Positions 51,765 through 56,521 of a DNA stretch of 56,521 nt are shown in pieces (position 1 is the first letter of the stretch; the number at the start of each line of letters is the position of its first letter). The translations under genes were made by a program, and so were the position numbers. The notes beneath the pieces are model-generated. The model saw nothing but the letters and a program-made list of their open reading frames with translations. It had not been told where the DNA came from and did no database searches. Source of the DNA: Paraglaciecola hydrolytica (GTDB lineage Bacteria > Pseudomonadota > Gammaproteobacteria > Enterobacterales > Alteromonadaceae); contig NZ_LSNE01000009.1 in NCBI RefSeq assembly GCF_001565895.1, forward strand, positions 430,451-486,971. Reading direction: 5' to 3'.

Positions 51765-52886
51765 ATGGCATACCGAATTTTAATTGTTGATGATTCAACA
51801 TTTTTTCGCCGTCGTATTACTCAGATCTTGCAAGAAGATCCCGAGTTGCAGGTAGTAGGTGAAGCAAAGGATGGTATGGAAGCCATCAATTTAGTTAAGC
51901 AATTGAAACCAGACGTGGTCACCATGGATGTGGAGATGCCGGTGATGGATGGCATTTCTGCGGTAAAACAAATCATGGCCCAATGTCCGGTGCCAATTAT
52001 CATGTTTTCCTCTCTTACCCAAGATGGTGCTCAAGCCACGCTGAATGCTCTTGATGCAGGCGCATTGGATTTTTTGCCTAAAAGATTTGAAGATATCGCG
52101 CTGAATAAAAAAGAAGCCGTGGCTTTACTGCAAAACAGAGTGAAGACCTTAGCGCGTAAAAATCCCGGCTTAGGTCAACGTCCACTGGCAAGATTAAGGG
52201 AGTCATTGCAACCTGCGGCTGAACCAAAACCCGCTCTACATTCATACACTAGTAGTTTTACCCAAACTAACAATGTGAATACCGCGGCTCGTTCTGGACT
52301 TAAAAAGTCATATAAATGTCTAGCCATTGGCACGTCTACTGGCGGTCCTGTGGCCTTGCAAAAGATTTTGATTGATTTGCCTGCCACTTTTCCTTATCCA
52401 ATTATCATGGTGCAGCATATGCCCGCTGCTTTTACTGAGGCGTTTGCCAGTCGACTTAACGAATTATGTAAAATTAATATCAAGGAAGCGCAGCACGGTG
52501 AGATGTTGAAAAAAGGCGTGGCCTATTTAGCGCCAGGTGGACGGCAAATGACCATTGAAGGGCATTCAGGCTCCGCACATATTAAAATTTCTGAGCCAGA
52601 GCAATTTCCTCAGGCTGCATATAAACCTAGTGTTGATCTCACTTTTGACTCATTGGCTAAAGTGTATGGTGGTGATGTTTTAGGTATCATCTTGACAGGT
52701 ATGGGCGCAGATGGTCGTGAAGGCTGCCGTACATTAAAATCTAGAGGCGCCAGAATTTGGGCTCAAGATGAAAAAAGTTGTGTGGTTTATGGCATGCCAC
52801 AAGCAGTTACCGTGGCCAATATTTCCGAAAATAATTTTGATATATTGCAAATGGCCAGTCAGATTAAAGCAGAAATGCTGAATTAA
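51765..52886 (+). CDS. cheB: Chemotaxis methylesterase/deamidase CheB
   Basis: CheB (373 residues) removes methyl groups from chemoreceptors when phosphorylated by CheA. The receiver domain (1-120) has Asp10, phospho-acceptor Asp55 (VVTMDVEMPVMDG) and a KRFED lysine region. The esterase domain (about 180-373) has the catalytic serine in IGTSTGGPVALQ, histidine in VQHMPAAFTEAFASRL and aspartate in TGMGADGREGCR. A 40-residue linker joins them. cheR is not in the window. Confidence 0.95.
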   Translation: MAYRILIVDDSTFFRRRITQILQEDPELQVVGEAKDGMEAINLVKQLKPDVVTMDVEMPVMDGISAVKQIMAQCPVPIIMFSSLTQDGAQATLNALDAGALDFLPKRFEDIALNKKEAVALLQNRVKTLARKNPGLGQRPLARLRESLQPAAEPKPALHSYTSSFTQTNNVNTAARSGLKKSYKCLAIGTSTGGPVALQKILIDLPATFPYPIIMVQHMPAAFTEAFASRLNELCKINIKEAQHGEMLKKGVAYLAPGGRQMTIEGHSGSAHIKISEPEQFPQAAYKPSVDLTFDSLAKVYGGDVLGIILTGMGADGREGCRTLKSRGARIWAQDEKSCVVYGMPQAVTVANISENNFDILQMASQIKAEMLN

Positions 52887-52973
52887 AGTAACGTGACTCT
52901 TTGGACGATATAACTGTTTTAGTTTAATTGAACACTACATTGTACATCGTAAATAATAAGATAAGGCTTAAAT

Positions 52974-53753
52974 GTGATCGTCTGGACTGTAGCTAATCAC
53001 AAAGGTGGAGTAGGTAAAACCACAACTACTGTCACCTTAGGTGGGCTGTTAGCGCAAGTTGGCAAACAAGTCATTTTGGTTGATACCGATCCGCAGGCTT
53101 CGTTAAGTTATTATTTTGGGGTTGACTCAGAACAATTGTCTAGCAGTTTGTACGATGTGTTTATGAGTGGAAAAACGTTAACTAAAGAAGATGTGTTGGA
53201 CTGTTTGTGTCCAACCAAGTTGGACTCCTTGTTTATTTTGCCTGCGACTATGGCCTTGGCTACCTTGGATCGAAAAATGGGTACCCAAAATGGCATGGGC
53301 CTTATCCTCAAAAAAGCCTTAAATTTAGTCGCAGACGAATTTGAATATGCCATTATTGATTGCCCACCGGTATTAGGTGTGTTGATGATCAATGCTCTGG
53401 CGGCTTGTGATCGAGTCGTCATTCCTTGTCAGACTGAGTTTCTGGCTTTAAAAGGGCTAGAACGCATGATGCATTCCATGGAGATAATGCAAAAATCGCT
53501 CGGCAAAGAATTTGCGTTTACCATAGTGCCGACTATGTACGACAGGCGCGTCAATGCGGCAACCGAAGCGTATAAAACGCTTAAAGCGACTTATGGCGAT
53601 GGTGTTTGGCCTGGGGTAATACCGGTGGATACACGTTTCAGAGACGCGAGTCAGGCACAAAGCCCCCCTTCGGTTTTTTGTGCTAAATCTAGAGGTGTTT
53701 TTGCCTATGGAAAATTACTTAAATTTATTTTGGAGTGCAACGTAGCAGCATGA
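52974..53753 (+). CDS. parC: ParA-family ATPase ParC, chemotaxis array localiser
   Basis: A 259-residue ParA/Soj-type ATPase. The deviant Walker A is NHKGGVGKTTTTV (residues 9-21), followed by LVDTDPQASLSYYFGVD and AIIDCPPVLGVLMINALAA. Its place between cheB and a CheW-domain protein is the same as ParC in Vibrio, which guides polar chemotaxis arrays to the new pole. The GTG start is used because the overlapping ATG two bases earlier runs into TGA at once. It is not a chromosome-partition ParA: no parB or parS neighbour is seen. Its 3' end overlaps parP by ATGA. Confidence 0.9.
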   Translation: MIVWTVANHKGGVGKTTTTVTLGGLLAQVGKQVILVDTDPQASLSYYFGVDSEQLSSSLYDVFMSGKTLTKEDVLDCLCPTKLDSLFILPATMALATLDRKMGTQNGMGLILKKALNLVADEFEYAIIDCPPVLGVLMINALAACDRVVIPCQTEFLALKGLERMMHSMEIMQKSLGKEFAFTIVPTMYDRRVNAATEAYKTLKATYGDGVWPGVIPVDTRFRDASQAQSPPSVFCAKSRGVFAYGKLLKFILECNVAA

Positions 53754-54454
53754 GTGGCAAGCCTTTCGCGAATGAAAATGTCATGGAAGACTACATGTCA
53801 GCTTTGTTGACCGAAGAGCCTGTGGTTGAAGTACTACAAAAACATGCTATTTCACATTTATTGGAAACAGCTAAACCAGCAGCACGCAGTGAACCCTTTG
53901 TGCCGCAACTCGCTCCTCAACAGGAACAAATTAAAGTTATTGACGTTGAGGTCGAAAAAACAGCTACAGTAACAAAGAAAAAGACCGTCAAAAAACAAGC
54001 TGTAGTGCCTGAAGAGGGTTTTCAAGCATTGTTTTTCGAAATTGCCGGTTTAACCTTAGCGGTACCTTTGACCGAATTAGGTGGTATCCATCAAATCGAA
54101 AGTATCAATCCCTTGTTTGGTAAACCTAAGTGGTTCAAAGGGGTTATGTTGCACAAAGAGCATAAATATAACGTAGTAGATACTGCAAAGTGGATAATGC
54201 CAGAAAAATCCGCCGAAAAACTGGCAGAAAGTGCAAAATATCAATATCTTATACTATTAGATGAGAGTGGTTGGGGACTGGCCTGTGAACGTTTAGTCAA
54301 TACCGCCACTTTACAGCCAGAAGATGTTAAATGGCGAAGTGCCGATGCGAGTCGTCCATGGTTGGCCGGCATGGTTAAAAATAAAATGTGCGCCTTGGTT
54401 AATGTGCAGCAACTTGTTGCCATGTTAAACCAAGGTATCAGTAGTTATGATTAA
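53750..54454 (+). CDS. parP: CheW-domain protein ParP, array-retention partner of ParC
   Basis: The 234-residue protein has a variable, charged N-terminal half (about 1-85, ending in KKTVKKQAVV) and a C-terminal CheW-like domain (GFQALFFEIAGLTLAVPLTE, LGGIHQIESINPLFGKPKWF, AGMVKNKMCALVNVQQLVAM). This is the layout of Vibrio ParP, which binds ParC through its N-terminus and CheA/MCPs through its CheW-like domain. Start ATG 53750 overlaps the parC stop by four bases; a GTG at 53735 in frame is less likely. Confidence 0.88.
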   Translation: MSGKPFANENVMEDYMSALLTEEPVVEVLQKHAISHLLETAKPAARSEPFVPQLAPQQEQIKVIDVEVEKTATVTKKKTVKKQAVVPEEGFQALFFEIAGLTLAVPLTELGGIHQIESINPLFGKPKWFKGVMLHKEHKYNVVDTAKWIMPEKSAEKLAESAKYQYLILLDESGWGLACERLVNTATLQPEDVKWRSADASRPWLAGMVKNKMCALVNVQQLVAMLNQGISSYD

Positions 54455-54478
54455 CCCTAAGGGGTTGGAGCAATTGCA

Positions 54479-54970
54479 ATGAGTAATAACAAAAATTCAA
54501 GTAATAAAGTCACTGCTGGTGATGACGTTTTGCAATGGGTTACCTACAAGTTGGGTGAAGAAACCTATGGAATTAATGTTATGCAAGTGCAAGAAGTATT
54601 GCGTTATACCGAAATTGCTCCTGTACCGGGTGCACCAGACTACGTATTAGGTATCATTAACTTACGTGGCAACGTGGTTACCGTTATTGATACCCGTTCA
54701 CGTTTTGGTTTGCCTTCTTCAGACATCTCAGACAATAGCCGCATTGTGATTATCGAGTCAGACGATCAAGTCGTAGGTATTATGGTCGACAGCGTTGCCG
54801 AAGTGGTTTATTTGAAGGCATCCGAAATTGATAGCGCCCCTAATGTTGGCACAGAAGAGAGTGCTAAATTTATCCAAGGTGTGAGTAATCGTGACGGTCA
54901 ACTGTTGATCTTGGTGGATTTAAATAAACTGCTCAATGATGATGAGTGGGATGAAATTACCAATATTTAA
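54479..54970 (+). CDS. cheW: Chemotaxis coupling protein CheW
   Basis: CheW (163 residues) couples chemoreceptors to CheA. The two-barrel fold is clear: VLQWVTYKLGEETYGINVMQ, VQEVLRYTEIAPVPGAPDYV, LGIINLRGNVVTVIDTRSRF and DGQLLILVDLNKLL. The short polar N-terminus is typical of gammaproteobacterial CheW. It follows parP by 24 bases with AAGGGG upstream. Confidence 0.96.
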   Translation: MSNNKNSSNKVTAGDDVLQWVTYKLGEETYGINVMQVQEVLRYTEIAPVPGAPDYVLGIINLRGNVVTVIDTRSRFGLPSSDISDNSRIVIIESDDQVVGIMVDSVAEVVYLKASEIDSAPNVGTEESAKFIQGVSNRDGQLLILVDLNKLLNDDEWDEITNI

Positions 54971-55053
54971 TCCTAACTGCATCTGACCTGTGATTATCAA
55001 TAGCTTGCGACCAACTACGGCATCCCAGTTGTTATTTATGATTAGTGGCAGCT

Positions 55054-55455
55054 ATGCCTGAGCTGCTAATCATAGGGCTTGGCCTTGTACTGCTATTAAC
55101 CTTCTGTGGCCTAACATGGTTTATCTTAAGCAAGTTCAAGCAATTAAAAAATCGGTTGTCTGAGTCAGACGACGCCATGCGCCAAACCCTCGAAAAATTA
55201 GCCCAACTTGATGATGAACTGCACGAAATTCGTAGTGGTAATCAGGCGCTGGGCAAAAAGGTCAAAGAACTCATCGTTAGCATCAACGGCTTGGATGACA
55301 AACAACAAAAACTTGCTGAACATGATCCGCAAAGTCGCTTTTATCAAAAAGCCGCAAAATTAATTGCCGGAGGTGCCACACTAAACGACGTTATGCAGGA
55401 ATGCGATTTACCCAGAGCCGAAGCCGAGTTGTTATTTAGCCTGCATCAGCGTTAA
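55054..55455 (+). CDS. DUF2802 family membrane-anchored protein
   Basis: A 133-residue protein of unknown function with one N-terminal membrane helix (LLIIGLGLVLLLTFCGLTWF), a coiled-coil (about 28-85, KQLKNRLSESDDAMRQTLEK) and a C-terminal helical domain (FYQKAAKLIAGGATLNDVMQECDLPRAEAELLFSLH). DUF2802 proteins are regularly found right after cheW in Vibrio, Shewanella and relatives, so a role in chemotaxis or polar arrays is plausible. GTG 55045 is an alternative start, three residues upstream. Confidence 0.82.
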   Translation: MPELLIIGLGLVLLLTFCGLTWFILSKFKQLKNRLSESDDAMRQTLEKLAQLDDELHEIRSGNQALGKKVKELIVSINGLDDKQQKLAEHDPQSRFYQKAAKLIAGGATLNDVMQECDLPRAEAELLFSLHQR

Positions 55456-55791
55456 AAGTCGTTTGCGCAGTATGTTTTTTCTGCCTGTTAATTTGCACCC
55501 AAAGTAGTTCCAGTTTCAAATATTATTTGCATCAAACATTGAACCATGACTTACAAGTTGAACTGAAGTGAATTTTGGCTTTAACAAACCACTAAGTGGA
55601 TCAATTTTTCAATGCAATGCTGGATCTATTTCTCATACAAATTAACAACTATAAACATAATGAGTCAAAGCGCTCGGACTCAGCAAAGCTTCGCTGGTGT
55701 TTGAGCTGTATTAGTTTGAGCGTGTTAACATTTTAGCGAAAACCTATTGAGATTCTCAGCCCTTACCAGACTCTCCACATATTGGTTTAGT
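55456..55791. other. Intergenic stretch between convergent genes
   Basis: About 335 bases with no gene, no convincing terminator and no promoter that I can support. The sequence CAGCAAAGCTTCGCTG near 55681 is an imperfect palindrome only. It marks the end of the flagellar/chemotaxis locus. Confidence 0.6.
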
Positions 55792-56521
55792 TCACTTTAC
55801 AATATTGACAAAATAGCTTTTTCTTAAACTGTCACTGCCATAATTAAATTGAACCTTAGATACATTTGAAATTTCAAAATCGCCACTATTAATAGGGCAC
55901 TTGTAACTAAAATTGTAAACATTATTATTGTCTTCAACATTACTAAGAATGGAGGATAATTTTCGCAAACCCATTATACCCCAATCTTGTTCAATTTTTT
56001 TGCAGTTCAATTTCTTGTATTCACCATTTTTACTGAAATATTCATAATTTAGAGAACCTCCAAATGAATGAATTACGACAAAATATTGAGGTGCTTTCTT
56101 CTCATCAAATATTGGCTCACCCCAGGAGGATGGAAAGATTTTTTGAATGGGTCTACTTTCATCGTCTTTGGTCAAAATATAAGCCTGTAAGGCAAAGGAT
56201 TCAGAACTATATAATTTATATATCTCTCCGTATTTACTTGGTAGCTCAATGTTGATCCATTTAGAATTATCTGTCCTAATATTGACTACAGCTTTGGCAT
56301 TGTAACTTCCGTCAAAGCTCATTATTTTAATATATAGCAGCTTAATTTCTGGTGTGACAAAAATATATAGGCCATTTTGTGAAGGGGTTGCCGCTTTACC
56401 TTCAACTAAATATGAGGGTGAGATTGAGGGGGGCAAATTTATGCGTATCTTCGAATAAGTTTCTTCAAAACTTGAAACTGAATAGCGTTCAGTTGCAATG
56501 ACTCTACTAATAAAATCATCA
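55792..56521 (-). CDS. Unknown protein, 5' end beyond the window
   Basis: An unrecognised protein; at least 242 residues are visible and the frame is open to the right edge without a stop, so the start lies outside. A TTG at 56436 is not needed as a start. The sequence is rich in Lys, Ser, Tyr and Asn (GLYIFVTPEIKLLYIKIMSF, NIRTDNSKWINIELPSKYG, FSYKCPINSGDFEIS), with beta-strand-like alternation and no membrane segment in the visible part. It is more AT-rich than the flagellar genes and convergent to them. No family is assigned. Confidence 0.7.
   Translation of the reverse strand, partial: DDFISRVIATERYSVSSFEETYSKIRINLPPSISPSYLVEGKAATPSQNGLYIFVTPEIKLLYIKIMSFDGSYNAKAVVNIRTDNSKWINIELPSKYGEIYKLYSSESFALQAYILTKDDESRPIQKIFPSSWGEPIFDEKKAPQYFVVIHSFGGSLNYEYFSKNGEYKKLNCKKIEQDWGIMGLRKLSSILSNVEDNNNVYNFSYKCPINSGDFEISNVSKVQFNYGSDSLRKSYFVNIVK

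Noticed and set aside
52974-53753. Chromosome or plasmid partition ParA
   Set aside because: No parB or parS nearby; position between cheB and a CheW-domain gene is that of ParC.
55672-55712. Terminator between the convergent genes
   Set aside because: Only an imperfect palindrome without a T run; not strong enough to annotate.

Overview
The window is a polar-flagellum and chemotaxis locus of a marine-type gammaproteobacterium, most likely of the order Alteromonadales (Alteromonas/Glaciecola/Paraglaciecola-like). The basis is the FlrA-FlrB-FlrC regulator set, the FlhF/FlhG pole-positioning pair, the ParC/ParP chemotaxis-localisation pair, sigma54 promoters ahead of the flagellar operons and a moderately AT-rich genome. 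This placement is inference from gene content. No rRNA, tRNA, CRISPR array or insertion sequence was seen.

Region 1 (1-15202, all +) is a tightly packed glycosylation island. It begins inside pseC and carries pseF, a GT9-like glycosyltransferase, pseI, pseG and pseH, so CMP-pseudaminic acid can be made if pseB lies upstream. Next come an acyl carrier protein, an AMP-forming acyl ligase, a LuxE-like acyl-protein synthetase and a LuxC-like acyl reductase, a set that resembles the tetronate genes of Vibrio cholerae O1. A phosphonate block follows: a cytidylyltransferase fused to PEP mutase (Fom1-like), phosphonopyruvate decarboxylase and an iron-type alcohol dehydrogenase, then a LicD-family transferase and a KpsC/KpsS-like glycosyltransferase. 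Read together, the block predicts CMP-activated 2-hydroxyethylphosphonate and its transfer to a glycan. This is the most unusual feature of the window.

Region 2 (15241-23437) is looser, visibly more AT-rich and probably variable. It holds a zinc-ribbon methyltransferase, a GT42 (sialyltransferase)-like protein, a second CMP-nonulosonate cytidylyltransferase, a TylF-type methyltransferase and a 750-residue CBS/NeuB-SAF/TIM-barrel synthase. Three genes on the - strand follow: a PhyH-like dioxygenase, a second TylF-type methyltransferase and a class I methyltransferase.

Region 3 (23680-52886, all +) is the flagellar core: a short divergent flagellin, flrABC, fliEFGHIJ, fliKLMNOPQR-flhB, flhA-flhF-flhG-fliA and cheY-cheZ-cheA-cheB. 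GG-N10-GC (sigma54) promoters precede the flagellin, flrB, fliE, fliK and flhA, matching the FlrA/FlrC hierarchy known from Vibrio. The flhA promoter shows that FlhA must start downstream of the first ATG.

Region 4 (52974-55455) holds parC, parP, cheW and a DUF2802 gene. CheA carries three copies of an EFEALLD-type motif in its linker that may be docking sites for ParP/ParC. A partial unknown gene on the - strand runs off the right edge.
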